Shown one piece after another: positions 12,352 to 23,441 of a DNA stretch of 64,000 nt. Position numbers and translations under genes: made by a program. The notes below the pieces were generated by a model. The model did not search any database, was not told the origin of the DNA, and saw only the letters and a program-made list of their open reading frames with translations. Origin of the DNA: Vitellaria paradoxa (lineage: Eukaryota > Streptophyta > Magnoliopsida > Ericales > Sapotaceae); NCBI GenBank assembly GCA_019916065.1, contig CM034239.1, positions 46,203,812 through 46,267,811 of the forward strand. Reading direction: 5' to 3'. How positions within the stretch are numbered: the stretch's first letter is position 1; every line of letters starts with the position of its first letter.

Positions 12352-14289
12352 TTTTATCTCAAGTCTGAGAATAAATGATTTTACATTTATTGCTATGAAT
12401 TTAAATTGAAAGTAAGATCATATTGTGTCCCTTAAGTGTTTGAAATATTCAAAAGAGTAAGAATTTGTTTGAACTTGATATTTCCTTACACTTTCAATTT
12501 TTGGCCAATTGTCTTGTTTTTGTACATTTCTTTTTTAATCTCATGGTGTGTGGAGATTGTGTTGAAAATGTTGATTATTGAAATCACATTTATGTTTTAC
12601 TTTTAACCTGGCTAATGTCGAACATATGGTCAAATGAGATGGAAACTTTCTTGAATTCCTAATTTGATGTTTACTTTAGATTGACCCATAGTTGATTAGC
12701 CCACAATTCTCTCTATTCCAAGTTACAAAGGTTGGGAATATTAAAGTTGTTGAGCATCCCAATTAAAGTGATGAAAGGGGTTACCACTTTGTTCTCTAAC
12801 GTTCTTCAAAAAGGATGTTAAAGGTGTAAAAAAAAAAGGAGAAAAGTGTGTGAAAACCTTCATCACATTGCACTTATTGAATTAAATTTTGTTTGGGAGA
12901 GATAAGGATGTTTGAATTTAAATTGCAATATCAAATTTTATCTCTCACAATTTGAGAAAGCTGCTGTGTTACTATTGTTGGGCAATTGATTGGTTTAACT
13001 TCCAAACAGACATCTTCTAGATAATTTGAATGTGGTTCTACAGCTAGTATCATGTCTCGAGATGTCGATCTAGTTAATTGAAAAATATTTGTGTGGAATT
13101 AAAGTCTTATTTGAAATACTTCTCTGCCTATTATTTGTATTTTTAAAAGATTTTTACAAGGAGTTGGACATTGAGTTAATTTTTTATTGTGTAAGTCAAT
13201 ATCTTGTTTTTATGAATTTTGAAATTTTAGTATTTTGACTCTTAATTGAAATTGCGTGTTCAAACAATTGATTTTATTCATAGCTTTAATTGTTTGTATC
13301 AATCCTTCTATGTTGAGATAAATCTATATAAGAAAGTATATTCATTAATAGTGGTTTTTGTTGACAGGGTTTTAGCATAAATTTGCTATTTCATGAAATC
13401 TGGTTCTGTGCAAGGCTTGTAGGAAGTTTATGTGATCCTTGTGGGCACGAAATACTCCTGTTAAATCTCCTAAAGTCTGAGAGAGATGTTTGGTTTGAAA
13501 ATTTTTCTTGATGGGCTCTATGAAAAAGATACCTTGTCCTTATTTGTCTTTTAATTAATTCAGTCTGGCAGGTCAATTTTGTCCTTGTTATCTCTTTGTA
13601 TGTCCCACTAATTTCTTTTTGCTGCAGAGTGAAGAGTGGAATGACTAACTTGGAAAATTTTTCTGAATTGCTGAGTGCACCGTACAGATTCGGTACAGAA
13701 GAGGGTTGATGTACTGTTGTCATTTCCACATGTTGATATTTAATTGGCTTGAGTCTTTTTCCAATTGATATGTTTCTGCCTATTTGGATGTGGGTCATAC
13801 CTGTATGTATGTTAATTAACTGACACGTGTCCACTTTTGTCTTTTTTTTCTTTATTTTTTTGGTGGTTTCATATTTTGGGTGCTTATCTCAAACACAAGT
13901 TTCAAAATTTCAGCCGAAGCATTAAATTTCTTTTCACTTTTCCCACCAACGACTGCCATCTCTCTCTCTAACTGATCACTTCTTTTCACTCATACAAACC
14001 TTTTCATCTTCTTCGAAGCACCATAAAACCCTAATCCTCTTGAAATTTTCTTCATGCCTCAATCTCGAAAATCCCTTCTTGAAGGACTCCTTGAAATCAT
14101 TTTTGACTCTTCATCTCCACTATTTCTGGGCGCGTGTGTCTTTGGATTGTGTATATACCTATATCAGATTACATCCATACCCTCTCTCGTGCCTCATCAG
14201 AAAACCTTGCCCTTTGGACTTCATCTATTCATTCTTCTCCATTTCACATACCTTCATCCACACTTAGAACCCTATTCCAATCAACAACA
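12352..14289 (+). other. Copia internal spacer between pol and the extra ORF
   Basis: 1.9 kb without credible coding. The last 370 bp turn pyrimidine-rich (CCATCTCTCTCTCTAAC near 13960) and end in ACCATAAAACCCTAATCC, which looks like the 5' leader of a plant mRNA. It may carry the promoter or leader of the following ORF. That is an inference. The minus-strand ORF at 13391-13834 shows no domain. Confidence 0.45.
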
Positions 14290-15724
14290 ATGGCAAAGAT
14301 CATACTACCCAAGGGCTACCGTCGATCGGAACCAAAATCGACCAAAATCCCTCTTAAATCAGCGATGCAAAAGAAGAAGGGTTCTTCCACCCATGGTGGG
14401 TCTTCGGTCACTCCCAAAACCAAGGCAACATTCGTCAATGAAGGACCTTCATCGAAGCCCTCTTTTGCATCTCCGATAAGGTGTGACTGACTCTTCATCT
14501 TCCGAGTCTGAAACTTTTATTTCTGGTGGCCAGAACCTATTTGAGTCAGTTTTCTCTCATCGACCGGTTCTCCTTGAACGGCCAGTTGATTTCTCCCAAC
14601 TTAATAGGGATTTTGTCTTCATCAAAGAGATCTTTTATAACCGGGGCTGGGTAGGAGTCTGTACTGAGTATGGGCATGCATCAGAAAACATTGTGCGTGA
14701 GTTCTACACTAACATGCATAATTTTTCACATGGTTTTCAGTCATTTGACACCAAAGTCAGAGTAGTATCTTTCACTTTCACTGTAGACTCTCTTGCCACG
14801 TACTTTCACATTCCCTGTGTTTCTGATGCACAATATCCAAACCTCAATTGGATGTTTCTTCCCCCACCATCTGAAATGGCTAACCCAATGAGAAATGCAC
14901 CACAACTTTGGTTCCCCAGCATGAGTTTCAAACACAGTGAGTTTACTGTTCCATTTAAAATTTTGAATCTGATTGTTAATTCTATCATCTCTCCTACACA
15001 TCACTGTTCTGATATTTCTGAGAAAAATGTCAAATTTCTCTACTGTTTCACCCATGACATTCCTATAGATCTTCCCTCTATTTTGTTCCAAAACATCTGT
15101 AATGCCTTCAAGCAGAAGGGTACTCGAGTTGGACTGCCTTATGGTGTTTTTATCACCAATCTTCTCAAGTCCCAGTTTAACATAGTCCGTCGAGTTGATG
15201 AGTTAGCCCTTGCCCAAGAAAAACCCATTAATCAGGTAACCATCTCTCATACAATTGCTCAGAAGAAACCCACTGTGTCCTCCTCTGATCCACAGTCATT
15301 TGGTTATTCTATGGGTCACTGCCCTCCTCCATCGATCCCTACTGATCTTCCTTCTGAAAACTCTCCATCTGATCCTAACTCTGTGATTGTATTTGCTCTT
15401 AATGCCTTGACCAATCGACTCACTCATTTCAAATGAACTCTGTCTGATCATCTCTCCCATCTTGAGCAAGTTGTTTTATCAAAGAATGAAGGTACTCGTA
15501 TCTCTATGTTACGTGATCTGAATGCTGTCAGCAGTACTGCCACTTATTGCAAGACTCAGATGGACTTCTTTGTCACATCTTTTGGCGAAATTGCTACATC
15601 TGCTCGCACATCCCTGACCTTCCTGGGTGACAAAGTTACCACCCTTGAGACTGAAGTTGGAGATCTTGTTGGTGCCTTCAATGAAATCAAAACCTACTCC
15701 CGTCGTGGCCGCAATAGACCTTGA
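14290..15724 (+). pseudogene. Extra ORF in env position, putative plant transposon-protein domain
   Basis: The likely start is the ATG at 14290 (MAKIILPKGYRRSEP). A basic, Ser/Lys/Pro-rich head of about 65 residues is followed by a frameshift near 14480. The frame from 14483 then carries a globular domain of about 250 residues with FVFIKEIFYNRGWVGVC, VREFYTNMHNF and a GLPYGVFITNLLKSQF block. After a stop at 15434-15436 the same frame continues into a helical, coiled-coil-like tail (SHLEQVV...MLRDLNAV...LETEVGDLV) ending at 15724. The middle matches, by recognition only, the family described as putative plant transposon protein. No signal peptide or membrane anchor is obvious, so it does not look like a classical envelope protein. 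Role unknown. Confidence 0.6.
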
Positions 15725-16171
15725 TTCTCTCTGTTTAAGTTTTTTTTTTCTCTTTTGTATCTCTGTTACTATTTTCTTTTCATCTTTTGTAATTCATACT
15801 GCCTATTTTGTCTCTTTTGGATATTTTGTACATCGTTTCGACTATCTTGATTTTGCTACTTGTCTGGACTGTCAGTTTCAATTGTTGTTTGTCAATTCCG
15901 AACAAAAAATGGGAGACATTTAGGATTAAGGGGGAGTGATCATGTTTAAGGGGTGAGAACTTTGAATGTATGATTGAGGGGGAGTTGAATTGATTTTTGA
16001 AGTTAATTTGAAATTGATTCTCTGTGGCTACTGTTGCTATGCTTTCTGCTCTTGAATTGTATTTCAGGTTTACCGTGGTTGCCGCTTAGGCCTAGAACTT
16101 GTGACATATTTTAATTGGATGTATATTGGGGTGTTGGGGTGTTTTATCTCGGAATTGCCAAAGGGGGAGAT
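15725..16171 (+). other. Copia 3' untranslated spacer with polypurine tract
   Basis: No gene. The AAGGGGGAGA polypurine tract (16161-16170) directly precedes the 3' LTR and would prime plus-strand synthesis. Two earlier similar runs, GGGGGAGT near 15931 and 15978, may be secondary tracts. Confidence 0.75.
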
Positions 16172-17137
16172 TGTAACTATAATTTAGATTAGATTTTGTG
16201 TTGGCAATATCCGAGACAACACTTTGCTTGTATTTGTTCTCCTTCAATTGGGTAGAATGTCACAAGTTAGGTTGTTCGATGCTTAGACATGTACCAAAGA
16301 GTGTTTTAGGCATCCTTACAGTTGGTTGAGAAGAGTACTGGAACTAGAAGAGAAGTTGTTACTACATTAGACTTTCATTGAACCTCTTTTTGGACTGAAT
16401 TTTAATTTTCCAGAACTTTGGAGTGTCTCACAAGCAACTCGTTGGAAGTTCCTGCCCACGAGATGCCTATGACAGCTGGAAATGTTTGTCCAGTATTCAA
16501 GAGGGTCTTGTGAGCAGTTCATGTGCAGTCTGTGCCCACGAACTGCCTGTGACGACGTCCAGATATTTAAGATATGTCCAAATGACTTTTTTAACCCTCT
16601 CCTTTGATATAAAAAGAACTTTTCTCTTCTTAACCCTAACCTTTTGGATAGAACGTCACACTCACTAAACTTATTTTGAAAAAGAAACCAAAAGAAAATG
16701 ATGAGATGCTCAACTTGCTTCATTCTTGACATCACCAACCATCTTTGATAAAAATTCATCATCAATCAGCTCAAATCTGTGGATATGCATTAGATCGGGT
16801 GAGCTTCTTCAAGTTTTTGAAGGTTTTCTTCTTCACGGGCTGAGGTGCATTGCGGGATGTCTAGCAATCAAGGTTAGAATGGGTTTTTAGGCAAGTAGAT
16901 CAACGGGCAGTTGGTTGGGGAAACTTGTAATCCATTTCTATATACCTTGTAACCCTTGATTTTATATTGAAAATGGTTTAATCTGATCCGCTTAAGGATC
17001 CGGGGTTGTTTTCTCTTTAGTTTTCTAAGGAATTTTTACCCTAGTCAACAAATCCTGTTATCTCTTTGATTTATCTTGTTATGTTCAGCTGTGAATGTTT
17101 TGATTGGGATACTATTGTGTGAGATTTGGGACTTTCA
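16172..17137 (+). repeat. 3' LTR of the nested copia element
   Basis: 966 bp, from TGTAACTATAATTT to GGGACTTTCA, followed by the target duplication GAGTG and then gypsy gag. Confidence 0.92.
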
Positions 17138-17142
17138 GAGTG

Positions 17143-19764
17143 AATGGACGTGTGCTGGTGCTTATTTTTGCCAAGATGAAATTTCCAATGTATGATGGTA
17201 AAAATGACCCGTTGGCGTGGTTAAGCCACTGCAATCATTACTTCCGCCACCAATGAATACCTAAGGAAGAAAATGTTGAAATAGCCTCCTAACACCTGGA
17301 TTCCGTTGCACAAGTCTGGTTCCTCAAATTGGATCGCGATCGACCAGGGATTTCATGGGAAGAGTTCAAATAACAATGCCATCTTTGATTCGGACCAACA
17401 ATTCAAGGGAATAGATTGGGGAAATTGTCAAAACTCAAGCAAAGTGGAACTATGGAAGAATACCAACGCCGATTTGAGCAATTCGCAGCATGTGCAGGCC
17501 TTCTCATGACAGAACAGGAAGTGGAGATTTTTATCAGTAGGTTGCAAGAGCATATCGCAATCGAAGTTGAACTACACAGGCTTAAGGATTTGGTTGGTGC
17601 AATGAGCCTAGCCCGTTGCCAAGAAAATTTTTGAATTCCCCTTCCAAGCCAGCAATGAGTAACTCTACCGTGACGCCTACCCAGAGAACCTTCAAGCAGC
17701 TCACTCGTGCTGAGATGGATGACTGCCAAGCAGGGCTTTGCTTCAACTGCGATGAGATTTATACCAGAGGGCACCAGTGTAAACGATTATTTTTGCTAGA
17801 CGGTGTGGAGGAATCGGTACAGGGTGACAAGGCGGAATCTGAAACTGATGAAGACAAAGAGCCACAAATATCATTAGATGCCATTACCGGAGAAATTAAA
17901 AGGGGTCAAGCCATGCGAATCCAAGGAATTATTGGAGGGCATCCCTTGATAATTCTAATTGATTTCGGCAGTACTCATAGCTTCGTTGATTCTCAATGGC
18001 TTGCCAAACTTGTGCTGGTCTATGAACCAATTGGGAAGCTGCATGTACTCGTAACAGACAACAAAAAAATTCAATGCCTAGCTTAGTGCCGAGAAGTCCC
18101 AATCCGAATGGGACGGCAATTATTTTATATTGATTTGTTTGCCCTTACCATAAGGGGTATAAATGCAATATTTGGGGTAAATTGGTTGCAATCTTTGGGC
18201 CCAATTTTATGGGATTTCAACACTAAACCCATGATCTTCAAAAAAAAATGAAAGAGTGGTGGAATTGCAGGGACTTGAGAACTCTTCCAACGATGGGTAA
18301 CTCCATACAATCGAGATGACCACTCTCCAATTGGATGGAAAAATCCAACAACTCCTGGATGATTATGCTTTCTTGTTTCAAGAATCGCGAGGCCTTCCCC
18401 CTACTAGAACTCATAACCATTACATCAATCTTGAACCGAGAGCGGGGCCAGTAGCCATTCGATTGTATCAATATCCTCGTACACAGAAAGATAAAATTGA
18501 AAGACAATGCAAAGAGATGCTGGAATAGGGTATAATCAGAAATAGCCAATCTCCATATTCCTCACCAGTTCTACTTGTTCCTAAAACTGACAATACATGG
18601 AGGTTTTGTGTTGACCACAGGGCTTTGAACTCCAAAACAATTAAAAACAAGTTTCCCATCCCCGTAATCGAAGAGTTGCTAGAAGAATTACATGGTGTAA
18701 GCTATTTCACTAAATTGGATCTCCGCTCAGGATACCACCAAATCAGAATGTGCCCCGCAGATGTAGAAAAAATTACTTTTCGAACTTACCATAGACAATT
18801 TGAGTTCCTGGTTATGCCGTTCAGCCTCACAAATGCACCAAGCACTTTTCAAGCATTGATGAATGAGGTATTCCAACCTTATTTGCACAAATTTATTCTG
18901 GTATTTTATGATGATATCTTGATTTACAGCAACTCGTGGGCAAACCATCTTTCATATTTGAGGCTAGTTTTTGAGTTGCTTAAGTCTTACCAACTATTTT
19001 TGAAAAGATCTAAATGCCTCATTGCTCAACAACAGGTGGCTTACTTAGGCCACATCATCTCTAAAAAAAAGGTAGTAGTGGATCATAACAAAATTGCAGC
19101 AATGGTGGAATGGCCTAAAACTGACTACAGTAAATGGCCTTCGAGGCTTCTTGGGACTTACAGGGTACTATTAGAAATTTATCCAGAATTATGGTACCAT
19201 TGCAGCTCCATTAACTGCCATGTTACGCAAGAATGCCTTCCAATGGACAGACGCAGCTACGACGGCATTTGAGTAATTGAAAAAGCTATGACAAACACTT
19301 CAGCATTAGCAGTTCTCGACTTTCATAAATTATTTATCTTGGAGTGTGATGCTTCGGATACAGGTTTAGAAGCAGTGCTGCAACAAGAGGGTCGACCAAT
19401 AGTCTATTAGAGTCAACCGATTGCTGCCCGTTACAAAGGCCTACCAGCTTATGAGAAAGAGCTCATTGGTTAGTAAAGGCGGTGCGCCATTGGCGAGCTT
19501 ATTTGTGGGGGCATTTCTAATATGCACCGATCATTACAATCTAAAATTTTTGCTGGAACAACACATCATTACTTCTCCGCAACAGCATTGGTTAAGCAAA
19601 CTAATGGGTTTTGACTTTACAGTGGAATATCGAGCTGGAAAAAGCAACAAGGTGGTAGACGCGTTATCGCGTCAATTGGAAAATCAGCTCGCTATCACCA
19701 CTTTAACCATGCCACAATCTCCTCTATTCGACTCAATTTGGGAAGAGGTTGACCGCTCTCTAAT
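17143..19764 (+). pseudogene. Gypsy gag (rest), protease, reverse transcriptase and RNase H
   Basis: After the copia element the gypsy polyprotein resumes with the capsid block MKFPMYDGKNDPLAWL near 17175 and a GTMEEYQRRFEQFAA segment. A zinc knuckle CFNCDEIYTRGHQC lies near 17739. The protease motif reads LIDFGSTHSFVD near 17955, where DSGSTHS is usual, so the Ser next to the catalytic Asp is changed to Phe. Reverse transcriptase runs from about 18470 to 19060 with WRFCVDHRALN, FTKLDLRSGYHQIRM and the catalytic YDDI near 18907. RNase H remains as ECDASDTGLEAVLQQ and TDHYNLKFLLEQ, followed by the connection motif VEYRAGKSNKVVDALSR. Many stops and frame changes (e.g. 17291, 18084, 18526, 19270, 19408, 19471) make it inactive. 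Confidence 0.85.
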
Positions 19765-21632
19765 TTGGTAGTGGCTCACTCTCAAGTATAAGAGGTCGGT
19801 TGAGTTTAGTCTAGGTGAGTCCTAGGTCATCTTCCACAGGGAGCAAGGGTGTGACTAAATCTTTGGAGAACTTGGTTTTGAAAACACTTGCGAAAATCTT
19901 GAAAAGAAAAGATGAAAATATTGTTTGGAGTTTTCAAATAGGGAATTGTAATGATGGTTTGAAAATTGCAAACACAATTTAAACAAAAAACAGAAACACG
20001 AAGATGAAAACTTTAACTACGCGAATTAGACTTAAGCAAACTATGTAAATTGAAACACTTGGCTTTAACCTAATCCTGTAATGTCCTTGAAGGGTTGAAT
20101 TCGGATATATAATTAACACAACCTAATTCTTACACTTGTAATATTAGGTCGGAAGATTTAACAACCGAAAATCCTTTTTTGTAAAGAGATCGCTAATCTA
20201 CAGTTTTGAAATCAAGTTCGAAATCACCGGGATATGGAATTGACCTTTGATTTACACGATTGTAACCGAAGTTCAACTTTATCACGGGTGATTCATTTTT
20301 GAAATTTAATCTAGGATCACGATCCTTACGTTTTTATATGAAAGATGAACAAATTTTAGTTCGAACTATCCAAATTCAACTCCTTCAATTCGATTACATT
20401 CCTAGATTAAAACCAAGAAAAACCCTAGCCTAACATTACGAAAGCATGAACAAAGCAATTCGAAAGGAAAAACATCTTCATCATGCAACAAAACACAAGA
20501 ACGAAATAGATTAAGAAGGTTTAAAACAATTTCAAAAGCAAATCAATCCAAATTAAGGCTACGAAACACTACGAAGCGAACCTTAAAGACAAAGCACAGA
20601 GAACATGAAATTCTTATTAAAAACGAACTAACAAATAGAACTTACACATGAATCTTATTGTGGAGGAAAAATCAAGCTTGAAAAATCCAAAGCGAAAAGA
20701 AAAATCTCAACCCTTATCTAAACTAAACTAAGAAAAGAGAAGAAGTGCGTAGGGTTTCGCGCCATCATATATCAGATTTTCAACCTTTTATATCAACGTA
20801 TATTACAAGGGCATAAAGGTAAAAACACAGCTCAAACTTATTCTAAACTTGTGCTGGAAGAATCCTCATGGGCGCCCATGGCTGAGGTGGGGTGCCCATG
20901 GTACAAGTGTTTGATGAAGTCCTCAAAGAGATAGCCAAAAACAGCAGTCAGAACTCCCTCTCTGTGGGCGCCCACTTGATGAAGAGTGGGGTGCCCAAGG
21001 GTCCTTAGGGGTGCCCATGGGTCTAGGTAGGGTGCCCATGCCACCTGTGGGGTGCCCATGGTTGAGGTGGGGCGCCTGTCTGCAACTACAGTGAATAGTT
21101 TTTCTTTGACAGCTTTCTGTCCCTGACTTCCGATGCAATTTTGACCCTCAAGATGATTCATTTGGATTTTGGCTAAAACACAAAAGTTGTAGCCCTTCAA
21201 GTCTTGTTTCTAACCCAAAAAGAATGGCACCATTTCGAGTTGTGACGAAAAAGTTATGGCTGGAAAACTGAGAGGGTATTGAGCTGAAACTTCAACCGCA
21301 CATCACTTCAACTAGTTTGAACTTCAAACCACTTCCTTCTCCTTGGCACCCATAGTAGTTGATCTTATGCCTTGGGATGGCTCTTGGGAAGTTGAAGAAG
21401 TCTTGGGAGTCTTTGGACTCTTCTTACACTTTCTTTATTTTGGCTTACCTTGGCTCCTCCTCACATGTAACCTTGGTGTTGTTTGGGCCAAAAACACCAT
21501 ATTATATCACCTGAAATATACACACACAAAGAATGCATGGAAATAAGATAATCACGCTAACACATCGCCAATAATAACTGTAAATTCATAATTAGCATGC
21601 TCAATATATATGTAATTGTACAATAATGCATG
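19765..21632 (-). mobile_element. Candidate solo LTR or LTR fragment inserted in gypsy pol
   Basis: About 1.87 kb separates RNase H from integrase. CTAAT occurs at both junctions (19760-19764 and 21633-21637). Read on the minus strand the insertion starts near TGCATTATTG and ends near CACTACCA, as LTRs do, but the duplication is offset by one or two bases. The text near 19840 (TCTTCCACAGGGAGCAAGGG) and 21170 (AAGTTGTAGCCCTTCAAG) resembles LTRs of plant gypsy elements by recognition only. A cluster of GGTGCCCATGG repeats lies at 20867-21075. No coding capacity is seen. A perfect 10-bp inverted repeat (ATTAGCATGC) spans 21591-21637. Confidence 0.45.
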
Positions 21633-21637
21633 CTAAT

Positions 21638-21914
21638 CAGAGGTCAAAGAATCTGAATCCTTGCAGCAACTTTTCAAGCGAATTCAACAAGAAGAAGCCG
21701 TGTGACCATGGGATTACAAGGATGGCTTGGTCTTCTTAAAAAACAGAGTTCATTTGCTGCCAACATCTCCTTTTGTCACCTCTATCCTAACTGAAGTCCA
21801 TAACAATCACCATGAGGGCTACTAGAAGACTCTTCACCGTATTGCGAAGGATTTTCATTGGTAAAGGATGAAAGCTACCATACGAGCTTTTGTGCAACAA
21901 TGCCCAACCTGTCA
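21638..21914 (+). pseudogene. Gypsy integrase, N-terminal fragment
   Basis: Resumes after the insertion with SLQQLFKRIQQEEAV and LPTSPFV, then the integrase zinc-binding region: HNNHHEGY, LHRIAKDFHW and a CPTCHKF motif near 21900. Stops are present. It runs straight into LTR sequence at about 21912 through shared ACAAATTCTCC, so the rest of integrase and the LTR start were deleted together. Confidence 0.8.
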
Positions 21915-22344
21915 CAAATTCTCCAAGGGACTGATTTATCAAAGGCGAGGTGGCTTGAAGATAAAGGGTTGAAGAAGTCAAATACTCTAGCTGTTACAAA
22001 TTTTTTGATTCAGTTATTTTATTTGTTTCAGTTATTTTTTTTTTTTACACTTGTTCCTATTTTTCTGGTCAGTATCTCAGCCATGTAAATAGTGGCTCCT
22101 TATTTGCAGGAAGCTGTTATCATTCGATTCTTTAAATTGTAAGTTGGAATGACAAATGAAGTAGTGAATTTTCATCTTCAAAATTTGAGTATGAGATTGA
22201 AGGGTTCTCTCTAACAAGCCCTTATACAATTTCATCATAGGTTCACAAGGAAAAAAATCAGAAAAACACAATCTCCTTTATAACTTGCAGGTTGATTTCG
22301 CAGTTAATTGCCTTGTAACTCGCTCTCAATCCGGGACCATAACA
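21915..22344 (+). repeat. 3' LTR of the gypsy element, 5'-truncated
   Basis: It matches 5379-5808 and ends CCATAACA before GCCAC. The first ~35 bp present in the 5' LTR are missing. Confidence 0.87.
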
Positions 22345-22413
22345 GCCACATTCAAGACCACTTTTTATGATGTTTGTGATGACAACGGAAGCCACCCTGC
22401 TTCTATATCTGCT
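22345..22413 (-). pseudogene. GH19 chitinase exon 3 remnant, continuation of the split exon
   Basis: Matches the intact gene around 26033-26105 (GCCACATTCAAGACCAC, TTTATGATGTTTGTGATGA, CTATATCTGC). Translated on the minus strand it gives the [13 protein letters not shown] region of the catalytic domain. Immediately after it, at TTGCTATC (22413-22420), the sequence is that of the gene's 5'UTR. A deletion has therefore removed the rest of exon 3, exon 2 and exon 1 between short TGC repeats. Confidence 0.85.
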
Positions 22414-23441
22414 TGCTATCCCAAGTTTTTTTTCTTTTGTATGTGTGCGTGTGCGTGTGCGTGTGTGAAGAAATACAGTGGTGATTGATGGGTTTATATA
22501 ATATGGAAAAAGTTATCTTAGCTGCACTGTCCGAAATTAGACAAGAATTTTGAGACCATAGTACTTGCCTTACTATCTTAGCTGCTATAAGAAGAATGGA
22601 AAAAAGTTATCGTAACATGATGGATTATTTCTCTTAAATTGACAAATTCAAAATCATGCATGTCATTCCGTTTTAAAATTTTAGAACCAAGAAAAAAAAA
22701 AAACTTAAGTTGTTTAGTATTGAACTTATATTTGAGATTTATTTTTAACGAAATCATAAAATTTTTTCCAGTACTACGATTGCCAAGTAGAGATGGTTTG
22801 TAGGAAAAGGAAATAATGAAACAAAAGAACGTAAAAATGATGAAATATAGAGTATATAAGTGAGACTGTGAAAAAATGATGATTGATAAGAGAAATGGTT
22901 TGTAGAGAGTGAAAGAGGGAATAATAGTGAAGCAAGATGACAAGAGAAATGGTTTGTGGGAAGAGAGAGAGAGAGTAATTGTGAAGTACGAGAAAATGAA
23001 AATGATAGGAAGATAGTATATAAAGAAGAATATAAAACAGTGATGATTAATGGATATGGAAAATAGAAATCTAGGGGAAAGAGATATTTTTGGGTCTATA
23101 TTAAAAAAGATGTACTTGATTAATTTTTGTGTGAAGTTAATTAATACTTTTCATTTATGAAGGAAGACCACACCATTGATGAAATATTTGTTTTTATTAA
23201 ACATATTATATGTATATGAACAAATTCCAAAAGTAAAGGGCCAGGGCCACCCCTGGCCTTAACTGAGTTTCGTCCCTGTATATAATATTTCCATGATTTT
23301 TTCTTGTAATTCTATTGTTTTCTTTTGTAATCTTCCATTCCTCTTGCAATATTTAGATTGCAGCATTTTGATTTTTTTTTTTTTTTTTTTTTTTGGTGCT
23401 CGTATCCGCATCCAGTGGATAATACCCAATTGATTCACATA
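22414..23441. repeat. Paralogous chitinase promoter and upstream DNA
   Basis: No gene. It starts with a copy of the chitinase leader and promoter (GTGAAGAAATACAGTGG, TGGGTTTATATAA), including a TATA box equivalent to the intact gene's. It then continues with blocks repeated at 40810-41880 (ACTATCTTAGCTGCTAT, GGCCACCCCTGGCCTTAA-like text). A (GT/GC)n run lies at 22439-22467. Confidence 0.75.

Larger units (their letters stand above)
6039..17137 (+). mobile_element. Full-length 11.1-kb Ty1/copia element nested in gypsy gag
   Basis: Both LTRs (965 and 966 bp) are present, with TGTAA...TTTCA ends and a perfect 5-bp duplication GAGTG (6034-6038 and 17138-17142). A tRNA-iMet primer site, gag-pol, a 1.9-kb spacer, an additional ORF, and a polypurine tract lie between them. 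The LTRs differ at about 41 positions (about 4%). At an assumed 1.3e-8 substitutions per site per year this gives an age near 1.6 million years. The great length, long coiled-coil gag and an extra ORF in the env position suggest the SIRE/Maximus lineage; that assignment is an inference. Confidence 0.93.
5344..22344 (+). mobile_element. Ty3/gypsy LTR retrotransposon, chromovirus-like, inserted in a chitinase pseudogene
   Basis: The outer ends are TGTTATGG and CCATAACA, flanked by the 5-bp duplication GCCAC (5339-5343 and 22345-22349). The intact chitinase reads CATGGCCACATTCAAG at the same place (about 26030), which is the empty site. In order it holds the 5' LTR, a primer site, the start of gag, a nested copia element (6039-17137), the rest of gag, a zinc knuckle, protease, reverse transcriptase, RNase H, a second insertion, a fragment of integrase, and a 3' LTR missing its first ~35 bp. 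The zinc knuckle LCFNCDEIYTRGHQC is of the kind seen in plant chromoviruses. The integrase C-terminus, where a chromodomain would sit, is deleted. The element is dead. Confidence 0.88.

Noticed and set aside
13391..13834. 147-codon minus-strand ORF in the copia spacer
   Set aside because: No recognisable domain, opposite to the element's coding direction, and no supporting leader or splice signals.
20838..21200. Minus-strand ORFs of 120 and 71 codons with MGTP/WAP repeats
   Set aside because: They are a by-product of the GGTGCCCATGG repeat cluster in non-coding LTR-like DNA. No domain.
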